Shown here in pieces: positions 1-12,363 of a DNA stretch of 64,000 nt. The stretch is from the NCBI RefSeq assembly GCF_016086655.4, contig NC_052141.2:4960001-5024000 (forward strand), read 5' to 3'. The position numbers were made by a program, and so were the translations under genes. Positions within the stretch are counted from its first letter, which is position 1, and each line of letters starts with the position of its first letter. The stretch comes from Lepeophtheirus salmonis (taxonomy: Eukaryota; Arthropoda; Copepoda; Siphonostomatoida; Caligidae). The notes under the pieces were generated by a model. That model worked only from the letters and a program-made list of their open reading frames with translations. It had not been told where the DNA came from and ran no database searches.

Positions 1-179
1 TATTCCTTTTCGGAAATCGTGATACATTCAAATAACAACACTACGAAGTGAAGTTGCAGAGTGGAGAAATATAGCTTTGTACAATTATAATCGTGCCTGT
101 TCCTGTTATACTTATACTGCCTTAGTCATAAAGGTGAAACGCTTAAGAGTGGAATAACTTTTAATATCTACATAGAATT

Positions 180-1514
180 ATGGAGTATTTTATATGGTTC
201 TCCTTTGGAGCTCTAAGTCTCATTACGCTCCTCACAAAAGCCTCATCAAAGCAGGATCCCACCAATAAGGCAGAATCCACACCCAAGGACTTTAAAATAC
301 TTCAATGGACTTACTATATCCCATACTTCCTTGCCATTTTTGGAGATTGGCTTCAAGGGCCTTATATATATCAGCTCTATAAAAGCTATGGATTCAAAGA
401 GAGAGATATTGCCATTCTGTTTTTAACTGGCTTTGCGTCTTCCTCTACACTAGGCACACTCACTGGCCCTATAACAGACAAATACGGACGGAAAAAATCT
501 GCTCTCGCGTTTTACGTCGTGTATTCAATTTGTTGTATTATTAAAACCAGCCGAAACTTTAGTGTTCTTCTAAGTGGTCGGCTTCTTGGAGGAATTAGCA
601 CGTCCCTCCTTTTCACCGTGTTTGAGTCCTGGTATGTTAAGGAACATAAATCCAGGGGGTATAATGATGCTTGGATTTCAAAAACAAGTGCCTTTGCAAC
701 TTTTGGCAATGGTCTCATTGCTATAATTGCTGGTATTGTCTCGGATATTTTTGCGGAAACCCTTGGCTATGGACCCATTGCTCCCTTTTACATTGCTGTA
801 GGAAGTTTTGCCATAGGATACTTTATGGTCCTTGTCTTTTGGAATGAAAATTATGGCGATGCAAGTGGAGATTTAATGGCCTCATATGGTGAAGGTCTCC
901 GTGTTATTTGGAACGACAAATCAACTTTGTATGTGGGTGGTGTACAAAGCATATTTGAGAGCTGTATGTATATTTTTGTGTTCCTTTGGACTCCAGTCCT
1001 AAGTGATGGGCCCTCTGGCTCTGCTCCTCTGGGTACAATCTTCTCCTGCTTTATGATATGCATCATGATTGGATCAAATATATTCTCCAAATTACTCTCC
1101 CAATCGAAGCATGTGTCGGATACTCTTTTTTACGCTCTGATCTTTTTTGCAATCTCCACTGGAGTCTGTTCCCTTATCGCTGGGCCCGTTCAAATATCCC
1201 TTTTCACCAATAAATTGGACACACGGATCTTTGTATTCCTGGCTTTTCTTCTTCTTGAAACTTCAGTCGGGATTTATTTTCCATCAATTGGAACTCTTAG
1301 ATCTCAAGTCATACCCGAGTCTCACCGAGCAACAATTACAAATTGGTTCCGTGTTCCCATGAATCTCATTACTTGCTTCACCCTTCTCACAGTCAATCAC
1401 CCATCTGTGTCCAATGATAAGCGGAGTATATTTTGTGCTTGTACGGGGTTACTCATCACGGGCACTCTTTTGGCTAATAAAATAAGGAATCTTATGAAGA
1501 GCAAAACGGAATAA
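180..1514 (+). CDS. MFSD5: MFSD5-like molybdate-anion transporter, single exon
   Basis: Intact 444-residue ORF with no intron. It is a polytopic membrane protein of the major facilitator superfamily and collinear with animal MFSD5, described in that family as a molybdate-anion transporter. Recognisable stretches are GDWLQGPYIYQLY near residues 55-67, the TM2-3 loop with GRKKSALAF, GRLLGGISTSLLFTVFESWY, GPIAPF, SIFESCMYIFVFLWTPVL, and FPSIGTLRSQVIPE followed by NWFRVPMNL near the C-terminus. Length is close to vertebrate MFSD5 (about 450 residues). The start at 180 has A at -3 and is followed directly by a hydrophobic segment, as in the family. An AATAAA overlaps the stop codon. The kinase gene on the other strand ends 224 bp downstream, so the two genes converge. 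Family assignment is confident; substrate is from family knowledge only. Confidence 0.95.
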   Translation: MEYFIWFSFGALSLITLLTKASSKQDPTNKAESTPKDFKILQWTYYIPYFLAIFGDWLQGPYIYQLYKSYGFKERDIAILFLTGFASSSTLGTLTGPITDKYGRKKSALAFYVVYSICCIIKTSRNFSVLLSGRLLGGISTSLLFTVFESWYVKEHKSRGYNDAWISKTSAFATFGNGLIAIIAGIVSDIFAETLGYGPIAPFYIAVGSFAIGYFMVLVFWNENYGDASGDLMASYGEGLRVIWNDKSTLYVGGVQSIFESCMYIFVFLWTPVLSDGPSGSAPLGTIFSCFMICIMIGSNIFSKLLSQSKHVSDTLFYALIFFAISTGVCSLIAGPVQISLFTNKLDTRIFVFLAFLLLETSVGIYFPSIGTLRSQVIPESHRATITNWFRVPMNLITCFTLLTVNHPSVSNDKRSIFCACTGLLITGTLLANKIRNLMKSKTE

Positions 1515-1738
1515 AAAAACTTCTAACTTGGAGTACGTGAACATTTGGTGAATTAGAGTGACAATTTTTTTAAATCAATACTTTATATATCTATAATAAT
1601 TAGTAATTATAAAGCAAAAATTTATGGATAAATAATATTATATATTAAACAAGAATTTACATAGGAAATTATAGGATTTTAACAAAAGTACATTTATTTT
1701 AGTTCATGAACTAGGGGAAATGATTGTAAATAGTTTGA

Positions 1739-3762
1739 TTAGAAAATACCGTTTTCCTTTGCTTCTCGAGCCAAGTCGACTAATCTTTGTTTTAATGAAT
1801 TATCGCATTTAAGAATGGATTCAATTGTTTTATCCGTGCTCTGCATGACATCGGACAGTTCCTGTCCCTTAAAATTATCCATGTCCATGGATCCCCCTTC
1901 TTTTGCTTCATCCGTAAGCATATGCTACAGAAAATAAATATAAAATGATTAATTAACTTAAATTAAAGAAACCTATTTTCCCCTCACCATACTCATAAAT
2001 GTTGCCAACATAAACCCAAAAACTCGATAATCCTCAAAAGACTTTTTCATGCTCTCCTCTGGATACAGACTCTCCAATTCATAGCCCATGATCTTCATAT
2101 GAGTCTTTAAGGACTTGTAGTAATGACAGAGCCAGGCCTCCCATTTTTCCTTCCGCTCTTTGGGGGACGTGCAAGGGAACATCAGATGGGATACGTCCTG
2201 ACAAGGATCTCCTACGCGAGAGATTTGAAAATCAACAGCTACCATATCAATTGGATCACCTTTCTCACTAAAAATAAACATAATATTAATCTTTTAGAAC
2301 AATTGGCCGAAAATATTTTTGCCGAACGGAAATTTCGCCAAAGGACTATCCCCGACAATTGGCTGAAAAATTTATTGATAAATACGATTGCACATTTTAA
2401 TTCTATTTAAAATGATAATATAATAATATTCATTAAGGATCATTTAATAAGCACAAAACAGTAGTATGTAGTTCGACCACCGACATGTTTCCAAATACCA
2501 AGAACATCTTTTAATATGTACAATACATCCCGACCCACGGGTTGTGTAGATGAGCTGCTGTGCCCCAAAACAGGTTAAATTCATCTGCTGCAACTTCCCT
2601 GGGCATCAAGGAATCCTCCTAGTATCACAAAATACACTCCAGCCCACAGGTTGTACATGTGAAGTGCTGGGACGAGGGACGGTTTAAACTCTGCTGTCAA
2701 CGCATTTCTAAGCACCAAAGACCCCTTCTAATATGTTATAATACACCCCAGTCCATAGGATGTGCAGGTAAATTGCTGAGCCCGAATGAAGTTAAATTTG
2801 AAATGTAATTCGGCAAATTGTCTCTTGGCAAAAATGTTTCCCTCTAAAATTACGCTGACAAGTCAAAATTTTTAGATACTTACTTATATTTAAACAAAAA
2901 GTTGTTCACCCAGCCATCCCCATGAAGAACCAATTGCATGGGACTCTGCTTGGCCAAAAGTTCATTGATACAGTCTGCTGGATTTTTGGCTCCGAAAAAT
3001 GTATTCAAATCATTGGATAAAGCCTCATCCTTTGTCGCCACGACACCACTAATTGTTTGAATCAACGTGTTCATATATCCCATGATTTCATTGGCTATTG
3101 GAGTTTCTAGGAGCCATCCCTTTCGTAGGATCCCTGCTTCTTCTAAGGCGTTGGTGCCATTTTCTTGTATGTAATGGTATGTTAGGGTATGATGAGCAGC
3201 CAAGCGTGTAAAAGCAATATTGATATGAGCCTCATCAAGGCCTACTTTACGATCCCTCATTTTGTAGCCTTGCGTTTTAAAATTCTCAAAAATGAAAACA
3301 CCAGCCTCTTCATCAATATGATAGACCTCTGGGAAAAAAACTTTCAGCTCTGAATACTTTGTAGCATACTCTCGAAGAGTTGGAGCAATTTTCTTATAGA
3401 AAAATACTTCCGTTGCATTCAACCGTGAGTATTTTACAAAGTCAACTCGAGAGGGCTCTACTGGAATGACCTGTAAAACAATTTGATTAAATTACATTCA
3501 AGACCAAGAGATGTGTATTATAAAGAATGAACCTTACCTTTGCTATAAATTCGTAGGTCTTTTCTTCAGAGCCTTTAATCGTTCCCTTGGCACTCAATGC
3601 AAAGATTGTACAAGTAAAATTATCCCCTTTTTCAGAGCCCATACGGACTTCATAGCTAACATTTTCAACTGTGTCAGAGCAAGGAAGGCCTTCCTTGACG
3701 GAAATGGCCTCCTTAACAATGTCATTATTCAGACGGATTTCATCTTCATGTGGCGTTGACAT
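1739..3762 (-). CDS. CHK/EcKinase-like kinase (ecdysteroid 22-kinase family), four exons
   Basis: Reconstructed from four exons on the minus strand: 3762-3538, 3470-2884, 2267-1988 and 1924-1739. Donors are GTAAGG, GTAAGT and GTGAGG, every acceptor is AG, and the phases are 0, 2, 0, giving 425 residues, a normal length for the family. The ATG at 3762 is chosen because the frame upstream has only a TTG and a poly-A run. The Brenner-type catalytic motif HGDGWVNN lies at about 258-265 (likely catalytic Asp260, Asn265) and the metal-binding VDFQ at about 282-285. Family members phosphorylate small alcohols such as ecdysteroids or choline-like compounds; the substrate here is unknown. The middle intron is enlarged to 616 nt by a repeat. 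A TTTATT at 1693-1698 is a plausible polyadenylation signal read on the minus strand. Confidence 0.9.
2400..2830. repeat. Tandem-like repeat of about 120 bp inside the kinase intron
   Basis: Three degenerate units, each with a core like AATACACCCCAGYCCACAGG then GTTGTGYAGGTGAAGTGCTG, start near 2521, 2630 and 2740. The same units recur at 24640-24920, where the first is direct and the next two inverted. Flanks carry TTTTGCC/TTTCGCC-type motifs (2310-2340 and 2810-2840) that look like degraded terminal repeats, so this may be a transposon inserted in the intron. Confidence 0.6.
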
Positions 3763-4011
3763 ATTGAGGGATCTAATAAACAAGTTTTTTTTTTTTTTTA
3801 CAAATTAATCAATTGGAACAAGAAAAAAGTGGTGTGGAATAGAGGATCTGATTCTTTCAAGAAACAGAGACTTAATACATTTTAAGGGGATGAAAATGTA
3901 TGTGTTTTTAACAAATATATATATAAGTGAACGTTTTATATAGACACAAACGATGTGTCCGCTTAAGAAACAGAGGGAACGAGCCCGTCCATATTCATTA
4001 CGTTTACAAGG

Positions 4012-4710
4012 CATGTACAATAGAGTGGTTTGATTTTCAACTTTTTTTCAAACTTCGATTACGTCTAGTGGGGAAAAGTTGTCAGGTAGTATGAACATAA
4101 CCTATGCAAATTTGCATTTTCCTACGAGCTCATCTTTAGGTCAAACATCTCGAACAAAAAATAAAAAAAAGGCAAAAACTCTTTACTTAGTGAATATGGA
4201 TACTCGAAAGACATTTTTAGTTATTTTGCATAAAATAAATTTGATAGACATTTTTGTAAGCTATAAAAAACGTTTAACAAGTTTTATTCTAAAAATATCC
4301 TATGGAACAAAAAATAAGAAAAAAATATCTTGGAAAATTTGATAATCTGCCCATAACAATCATCTTTCCTTTTTTACATTTTCATAAAATCAAAATCAAA
4401 ATTTTCTTATATTATTCTCTCTTTTTGCTCCTGTGTGTAGCTTTAGAAAAAAACTTTATTAATATTTTTTATAGGTTAGAATAGTGTCTATCATACTTAT
4501 CTTATGCAAAATAATAATTAAAGCTATATTTTAATCTTTATTGAGGGAATAAATAACTTTTGTCTCCTTTCAAACTTTGAGCTAGACGTGCTACCTAAAG
4601 ATGACTTTGTAGAAAAAGGAAATTTTGCAATGGTTATTTTCTTAACATATCACAACTTTTTCGAGCTATCTGTAATCGAAATTCGAAAAAAGTTAAAACA
4701 CAATCCGACC
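4012..4710. mobile_element. Foldback (long inverted repeat) element, copy 1
   Basis: Near-palindromic element of about 700 bp. The left end reads TTTGATTTTCAACTTTTTTT and the right end is its degenerate reverse complement. Further inside, CATCTTTAGGT on the left pairs with ACCTAAAGATGA on the right and CTTTACTTAGT with an AT-rich counterpart, so each arm is over 200 bp. It encodes no supported protein. Related copies lie at 12364-13045, 62466-63160 and, partial, at 61022-61160 and 57430-57530. Confidence 0.75.
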
Positions 4711-4963
4711 TAATATACAATATATACATTACCCCAAAATTCTTACATATTATTAATGGAAAAAAATATTCTTTTTTTTTTTAAACCTGTTGCAACAGGT
4801 AGATGAGTATCTTAGATCCTGCTAAGGCAAACAAAACAAAAAATACCATTGGTTCCTTTATCTAACAATCCTTGAATGATGACACTGGTTTTATGCATTT
4901 TTTTAAAGAGACAAATTTAGACCTCTATTTTGAGATAATAAATATTCCAGAACTATTTTTAAC

Positions 4964-5670
4964 CAGGTAGGAGCGTCCACAGCACAGTGGTGGGGGAGGG
5001 GCTACAAAGGATGTAGCCCCTCCAAATTTAGGAATTTTTGCTTTAAACTATATAACTTGATTTTTTTTTCAAAAAATTTAATATTTAAAATTTAATTTAA
5101 TCTCATTTTTAAATTTTTTTTTTCAAATTTTCTTTGAATAGTCAAGGATTTTTGAATATTTTTTTGAGTAACTGTCGATTTTTGAATTTTTTCGCAATAA
5201 AATTAGTTTTTTTAATAGCCTAGGATTTTTCAATATTTTTTTGAGCAACTTTGAATTTTTGAATTTTTTTACCGAAAAATTAAATTTTTTGAGTATTGAA
5301 ATTTAAAAAAAATATATTTTTTTTGTGAATAGCTGTTGATTTTGAAGTTTTGGTAAACAACTGTGGATTTTTGAAATTTTTTTCCAAAATGTTTAATTTT
5401 TTTTTTAATTACGAAGAATTTTTGAATATTTTTTTGAGCAACTGTGGATTTTTGAAATATTTTTACAAAAAAAATAATTTTTTGAGCATTGAAATTTAAA
5501 AAAAAAATATTTTTTTTTGTTAACAGCTGTGGATTTTGAAGTTTTTTTCCTAGAAATTTAAATTGTGAAATTGTTTAAAAAAAAAATCGTTTTCCAATTT
5601 TTTTTCAAATCCCCCAACCCCTAATAAATAAAAAATCTATATATGATATACAATCCTACGGACGCCCCTG
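4964..5670. mobile_element. CAGGGGCGTCC-ended TIR element with A/T minisatellite interior
   Basis: The left end is a degenerate TAGGAGCGTCCACAG and the right end CGGACGCCCCTG, its inverse. Just inside the left end is a GC-rich hairpin (GGGGCTACA ... TGTAGCCCC). The interior is a degenerate tandem repeat of about 50 bp built on GTGAATAGCTGTGGATTTTTG plus long T and A runs. No ORF. One of at least nine related loci in the window. Confidence 0.7.
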
Positions 5671-6356
5671 CCGGGGCTGTGGAGTCTGAGTCAATGCCTT
5701 TTTTTTGGTTGATTAGGCCCAGGAGTCGGAAAATTTGTACTCACCCCTACTCCGGCTACAAAAATTATTATAACTTATTTAACTAAAACTTATGTATAAT
5801 CTAAGGCTTACATTGAGTGTTCGTTATGCTTTGATTTGAAAATGGTTCTAAATTATGTGTATTAAGTACTATTAATTTATTAATCTTGAAAATTAACTCA
5901 TTTATAAGTTTACTTTACAAATTTTCAACGTACTCTATATAATCACAATGCCCGAAAATCAACGTCATCAGATTAAAGAGTAACGCTGTTGTGAGAGGTT
6001 GTCTGAATTCTTGTACCTCGGTTACGAGAGCAAAAATTAGTTCAGAAATGTAAGAACGTATTTGAAATAGATAGATTTTTGTTCCATTTCATTTGTTGTT
6101 GATCTCGTTAAATATTGTATATTCCAAATACTTTCGTTATATTTGGCACAATTATTTTGTACATATAACTAATAATTACCTATAGCTATAAATTAAATCT
6201 TAATTGATAGTCTCTAGATTCAAATAACTCCATAGTACTTATATAGGCATTAAAATATATTATTCAAAATTGTGTGTTGGAGTCGATGACTTTCAAAATA
6301 CTGGAGTCGGATTTGGAGTCGGTGTTGAACATTTTATGTGTCGACTCCACATCCCT
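5671..6356. mobile_element. hAT-like MITE with GGGCTGTGGAGTC terminal repeats
   Basis: Starts CGGGGCTGTGGAGTCTGAGT and ends GTCGACTCCACATCCC, an inverted match with further AGGAGTCGG / GGAGTCGG motifs inside both ends. This GGGCTGTGGAGTCGGAGTC terminus is a widespread hAT-type signature (family knowledge). The interior is non-coding. It abuts the right end of the preceding TIR element with no gap, so no clean target duplication is visible. Confidence 0.65.
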
Positions 6357-9300
6357 TCTTTCAACATAGGATACAAAAGTGATATAAATGAAGAGTATCG
6401 GGATTCATGCATACATGTCGGATTTTTTAAAAATTCACCTCATCTGAAGCTAGTACCAACCTTCAAAAAGACACCAATCAACATTCCATAAAAATATGTT
6501 CTTTAATTTGTTAATTACTCTACTAAGTGATCCTCTACTTCTTTTATTTCCAAAACAATGGATCAAAAGCAATTTCGTTTTTTAATTTTACCCTTCTAAT
6601 TTTTGTCTGCAACCTTTTTAGCACAATTATTTTACCAGACACTGCTTAAGGTGCTCTTAGGAGACATGGGATACTATAATGAGAACATGCATATTAGCAT
6701 TTGATATTTAAACACATGTGGTGCGTCAACATAAAAAAAATCGTGTACGAAAATCAAGAAAAAGAGAAAACCACAGTTTACTTTATTATTTGATATATGT
6801 AATATACAGCCTAATATTTCAAAGACATATTTGAGTCAATTATGAGCTTTGTATTCAAATTACTGGCATGAATGAAGATACTCAAAAAATTTAGCTACAT
6901 TTCATAACCCATATTGGATTTATGAAACTTAATTTTACCCAATTATGGCCCGTTCAAATAAATTTATCCATTTACAACTTCAAGTACAATGAGCCCCAAG
7001 TGTTTATAAGAATATTTTGTTCATAGAAATTAACGATGATTCGTCGTTAAAGAATACCGATGTAATCAATCAATCTTGTTTTGGTGTTGACGGGACATAT
7101 ATTATGTTAAGTATAAGTTGGGTTTTTGTAACAGTTGGAACTTGTAACTACAAGCGGCAATTTTTACATTTCATAACGCCTTATTTAATTAAAAAAAGAT
7201 CTATTTCAATTAGATATCAAGTATTAATGGATTCCATCATTTTAATTGGATCAATTATTATTAATTATATTTATTTATAGCAATTGTATAGGTATGATAG
7301 GCCCTTGGATTTTCTATTGTGTCATATAATTTTTAATCTTTATTAAAAATAGGGAGACCGGGAATAATTGCAACACTTTGTGTTTTTGACTGAATTATTC
7401 GGAGTTGATTTGACTTAGAGACTCTAAACCAAGATTTCAACATATAGAATGGGGATCCAAAAACTTGCGGTAACATTACTAAACTATGACAAACGGGATT
7501 TTTATGCAATCAAGAAAAGACAACTAAAAAACCACTTTTTGAATTGTTTAAATACTATATTTAACTATATTTTTTATTCAATGTCTTCTTTCACTAGCAA
7601 TAACAGCTTCGACAGGCTGGTGAACAGATCGTCAATTTTTGACGAGGAAGGCAGAGTCCATGGCGTTTGGGATTTTGATTTTTGAGAGTGAGACACTTTT
7701 TTAATAGGGACTCAACAACAAAGTTATAAAAGATAGGTCGTTGTGTTTGGGGTTAACAACTCAATACGTCCCCCATTCTACTCAAGAAGACCTCTTTTTT
7801 TTGTTTCGTATCTTTCTAGTTTTAAATAAAACTTTTCAGTTAGAATTGCAAATTAACAAATCTAAAAATATGCTTGACTGTTTCAAAACAAATAATGAAT
7901 ATATTAATTGATAGGATATGAAGTCATTTTGTTTTTAAATAGATCTTTTAGTAATAATATTATTTACATGAATTGGTTATTTTGATACAAGATCCAACGT
8001 TTCATAATTTCTTACATAATAGGTTCTATATTCAAACTCAAAAATTTAGAAGCTTTCTAAATTTATGACTAATAGTAAAAGTCAAATATCCATTCTGTTT
8101 TTCATAAAATATAAGTGTTAGAATTTCTTATAATGTTAAATGTTCAAATCTAAATTATATAAATAGGTACTCGTCCATAATGCTCTAAATCATTTACCTT
8201 GACTCCAATTTAGATTTTAGATATTTTAATGTACATACTTACTAATTGATGTATTGTAAAACATGGTACAAGAATAGTCTTTATTTAGACAAGCTCTAAT
8301 TTTTTAGTATTTCAATATGATCAATCTTCACTACTAAAAACTATTCCTAAATATATGCAAAAGGGTACTTTACATAGAGTTATTACCAAAGTAGAGTGAC
8401 TAATTGCACTGTTGTAGTAGTAGATTGGTGGGAAATATTGTCTCTCGATCAGTCAGTAAAAAGATTTCTTTAAATAAGTCATTTTAAAGGAGGTTCTCCA
8501 TTGAAGAATCCCTGGAATAACAAGGGAAAATCAAGAAAGAGTTGTTGTAACTTAAACAAGTAGTTATAGACGAATGGAGGACTAAATATAGGAGCTGAAT
8601 TAGAATATCATGGAGGAATGGAACGGTTTTGCCTTATTGGATAAAAATACTATTATTGAATTCCCGAATATTTTATATTTTAATAATTGTTCATTCTTAT
8701 TGATGACTCCTCATACGATTGGGAGTTCCGTGAAGACCAAATAATGGAGTTGTTTGTGGATCCCATCTCATTTGATGAGAGATGAGCGAACATCAAAATG
8801 TTTCGATCTCACTAATTTATTCACAATACCCATTTTCAACTCTAAATTTTTAAGTAGATCGCGTTTAACGTTTCATATGTAAATCTAATCATTCCTTTAA
8901 TTTATTTGAAAGGTTTGTTTGTGAATGTTTCAATTGAAGGCTAATTCTTTTTCATGTTTCACCAATTTTGAATATACGAGTATATATTTTTTAAAATTTC
9001 AATCCCTGATTTTCTAGAAAATATTATACCTATTTTTCTCATCAATTTTATTGGGCTTTCTTTATTAAATGAAGTATGAAGGATTTGGAAAATGTTATTT
9101 ATCAAACTCAAAATATCAAAATGTTGTTGTGTTGGAAGGACCACTTATTAAAGCAGGCGAGTTCACCTTGATAATCGGATGTGTATAAATTTGCAAGGAA
9201 TTGAGTGATATTGTATAATTAACTATTTATGCAGACACGCCGAGATGAGGACGGACTTGTACTCGAGACTTTACTTGTAATCGACTCTATATTTTATAGA

Positions 9301-9360
9301 CATGTGACTCGAAATTATCTCACAGTACCATGGTTGTCATAATGACAACTCGGAGCTAAT
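6357..9360. other. AT-rich intergenic DNA, nothing recognised
   Basis: About 3 kb of AT-rich sequence. Short open frames (for example 7017-7280 and 7449-7685) lack family motifs, codon bias or splice context. I see no RNA gene or bounded repeat in it. Confidence 0.6.
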
Positions 9361-9369
9361 CCAAATTTA

Positions 9370-9800
9370 AATGAAAGGTGCGACAGACATTCATCTCCAC
9401 GATGCCCTAAACAGCAAAATCCAAAAAGGCTAAATTGAATCCAGAGGAGTTAAAGAAAATTCCCTCAAGTAAATGAGGGCTCATGCAAGAGATCTTGGGA
9501 TCTCATATCTGACTGTCCAGATATGGAAACAGCCTACTTTTTCCGTCATCCAAACATCAAGGAAAGTCACTGTCAACCAGTACTAGGGCACCATGACAGA
9601 GGACTACATCTGCAGAGGGTGCCAGGGATTCTGCCACCGCCTGGAAGTCATAATTGCCGATCAAGGCGGCTACATTAATGATTGAGAAAGCTCAAACACA
9701 CATCTATTATAGTAATAATTTTATTAAAATTATATCCTTAATTAATCAATTGTTTCTTGTTGAAGTTTAAATTTCAAGACTCTGGAATCAGAATCTGGAA
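9370..9800 (+). pseudogene. Decayed Tc1/mariner-type transposase relic
   Basis: Translated pieces match the mariner relic at 47706-48490: the linker before the second helix-turn-helix (LNPEELKK-like, then an ARDLGISYLTV-like helix) followed after a deletion by the C-terminal RGCQGFCHRLEVIIA-like segment and a stop near 9688. The 3' end TTTAAATTTCAAGACTC is a decayed terminal repeat. Several frameshifts; non-functional. Confidence 0.65.
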
Positions 9801-10180
9801 AAAAATGTTGATTGCCTCAACTCTATGTTTATAATATTTCTTTTTATTTATATATGGGATTTTATGGGTGATGAGAGATTAGAGACAGGATTTATTTTTA
9901 AATAAACAAATGAACTGATGCTATTTAGTATTTAACTAAGGAAGGGGAGGGGGGGGGGAGAAAGTAATTAAAATGCAAGTTCAAGTCAAGCCTCAAGTCC
10001 AATTCATGGGATATTTTCACATCAAGTCTACATCGAGTCCTCCAATTTCTTTTGAGTTCATTTTAAGTCCATAATTGCCCTATACATTTCAAGGTGGGAT
10101 ATTAAATCCAGACAATTAAAGTGTAATGTATATTACAATTACTTTCCCAAAATCAATTCAGCAATTCACAAATCCTTTAC
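9800..10180. other. Intergenic DNA with G-run and CAAGTC-rich tract
   Basis: Contains a poly-G run at about 9950-9958 and a simple CAAGTC/TCAAGTCC-rich stretch at 9975-10070. No gene seen. Confidence 0.5.
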
Positions 10181-10740
10181 TCTTACATGTATCGAGCCAC
10201 AGCCTCCAACCTGCCCCTGAATCTGGCCTCTGTCTAGTCCTCCTCAGGATCTGTTTGGGCTTGGAGAACAACGCTCGCTTCTGGCACTTCTGGGAAGTAC
10301 GATATTGTATCTTTGAAATACATTTTTCTTCCTCCGATAGCCCAAGGTTAGTTCCAGACCTTCCGAGTCTCTTGCTCCGTTACAGAAATGACCGTTAGAA
10401 ATGATGCCACATTATTACGTAGTGCGTGGACAACTTCTTCCTTCTCCAAGACCCCCTACACATAGTCCAAGGTGCTCAGATCTGTGTAGCCTGGCCGCCA
10501 CATTTATTTTGCTTTAAAGTTAAAGCCCTCAGGAATTTCGGAGTGCATTTTTGCTCACAGAACGATCATTACTCTTCCTTGCAGGTGTTCCCAGCCCATC
10601 AAACTCCTTGAAAGCCTTTGGCAACATCCTAAACGGTTGATTAGGAAGCATTGTAAACTGAATAATTTCCCTGGGTGTGAGACAAGGACGATGCACTCAA
10701 TAATGACGGCACGGCGTTCATATTCGGAGGACGTTTCAAT
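10180..10740 (-). pseudogene. Internally deleted mariner-type transposase relic
   Basis: On the minus strand, from 10735, a helix-turn-helix start of the type YERRAVIIEC leads, with frameshifts, into a GTPARKSNDRSVSK-like linker. After a large deletion comes a C-terminal piece with STLDYVxGVLE, and further on FRGRLEAV. These are the N- and C-terminal signatures of a DD34D mariner transposase with the catalytic middle missing. Confidence 0.6.
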
Positions 10741-10749
10741 GATTTCTAT

Positions 10750-11060
10750 TTATCCGATTTTGTTAGCTAAATCTGATGAGTATACTTTCATAAAGATAGA
10801 TTTCAGGTTTGTCAAGATAGGAAGGTCTAAACTTATTCTGGATTTAAAATCCCCATCCTATATACTGTATTTTGTTGTCAGCTGTCTATATTTCTGCTTC
10901 TTTTGATCATTGATGGGTTGAATTTGAATTAGCAATTGCTAAGTCGTACAACATTCCCTTTAATTATTGAATAATACTTGAGAATTGGGAAAAATTGGTT
11001 AACTACCATTTGATTTAAGGCCTTCACCCCGGTTTCTTCTTGGAGGAAAGGCTGTGTGAT
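10750..11060. repeat. Dispersed repeat fragment shared with 21640-22020
   Basis: The tract ATACTGTATTTTGTTGTCAG followed by CAGCTGTC, ATTGATGGGTTGAAT and, at 11030-11060, CTTCTTGGAGGAAAGG with TGTGTGATG recurs at 21640-22020. Pieces also appear at 12020-12070, 15410-15450 and 15880-15920. No coding content. Confidence 0.5.
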
Positions 11061-11329
11061 GTAATATATAAAAGATGCAATATATTACATATAATAATAG
11101 GAGTGTCTGCCATTGTTAGGAGTTATTAGGTGTCGACAACAGACAAACAAACAAATTTTGTTTTTTTAAATATACCAGTGGTGGGTATTTGACAATCCAC
11201 GAAGTAATTTGGCTTCGGTTAAAGTCAAAATGTCAGCGAAAGCCATCCTTGGTTTACCCATAAATCCTGGAGCCACACAGACATTTACATTTATTATAAA
11301 TAGGTGAGTAAGCTATCTGTGCCGCGAAA

Positions 11330-11890
11330 AGGATTTTTTTAAACACCATTTTCTGTCCAACCAGTTATCAGATTAGAAAAATAAAACCAGATTCTAAAAG
11401 CTTGATGAATTCTAATTTATTTTATTCAATAAAATTACATCCAACCTCAATTACAGCCTCTACACGATGCCGAAAGCACAAGCAGGTCTTCCCCTCGTGG
11501 TCCCTTGGCAAATCCTGGAATTCCTTTTTGATCCCACTGATAATTTCGTCTTTGATGTTACAGGGGGTGCGGTCATTTTTTGTTCGTATGCACTCAGACA
11601 TAAAAAAAAACAGCTTCAGATTCAGATTTGGGGTGTTTGGGGGCAAAAAGACCGGCTAAAACTTGTCGTCAAAATTGTCTAGAAGCTTTTTGAGACATTT
11701 GAGGCCTTGCCGTTGCCTCAAAATCCCCTTAAGAGGCCTCGAATTCCCTCCTAACTTTGCGAAGAACGTTTCACTGAGTCCCAGAGTTTGAGTAATTGTT
11801 ATGTTGTTGCTCCCAGCGCGTATTCCAAAGAGGGTTCCGTGCATGTTCCAAATTATTTGGGACAACGAATTCGTTAATTGATTTTTTTTT
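11330..11890 (-). pseudogene. Internally deleted mariner-type transposase relic
   Basis: The minus strand from about 11865 gives an N-terminal fragment (GIRAGSNNITITQTLGLSET, a first helix-turn-helix). Another frame ending at 11422 gives the C-terminus (NIKDEIISGIKKEFQDLP then CLCFRHRVEAVIEVGC). The middle with the catalytic aspartates is missing and the two parts are in different frames. Confidence 0.65.
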
Positions 11891-12363
11891 TTTCAACTGG
11901 TGCAGGTTTGAACAAGCTATCTAATAAATACAAATAATGTGCCTAAGTGCCTTGTCCACCCTGTAGATGAGATTTACAATTAGATATTTAGCTACGAACT
12001 GGAATAGATTTTCCGCCTTTTCCCCCACTTTCTTTTCGGAGAAGAGGTTGCGTGATACAATAGAGGTGATCTATTTACATAAATTATAATTTAATACATA
12101 ATATCTACTAAGTAATATATTTCGCACCTTGAGTCATTTGAAACGTAATATTATTATCTATGAGGAGCGGGCTTAAGCCAAGGCATGTACCTACAAGAAA
12201 ACAGAGGGGAAAAGAGTCTCTAATCCCATCCCATCTACAATTTCATCATAAGTCTTTGTTAAATACATTCTGTATACACATGTATATAAATGCCTGTTTA
12301 GTTCATTCTTTATGCAAAATATACTGTAGAAAACATCTGTAAATATAAATATAATAACAATTA

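Noticed and set aside
512..1362. Open frames on both strands inside the transporter gene
   Set aside because: Shadows of the MFSD5 reading frame; no independent start context or motif.
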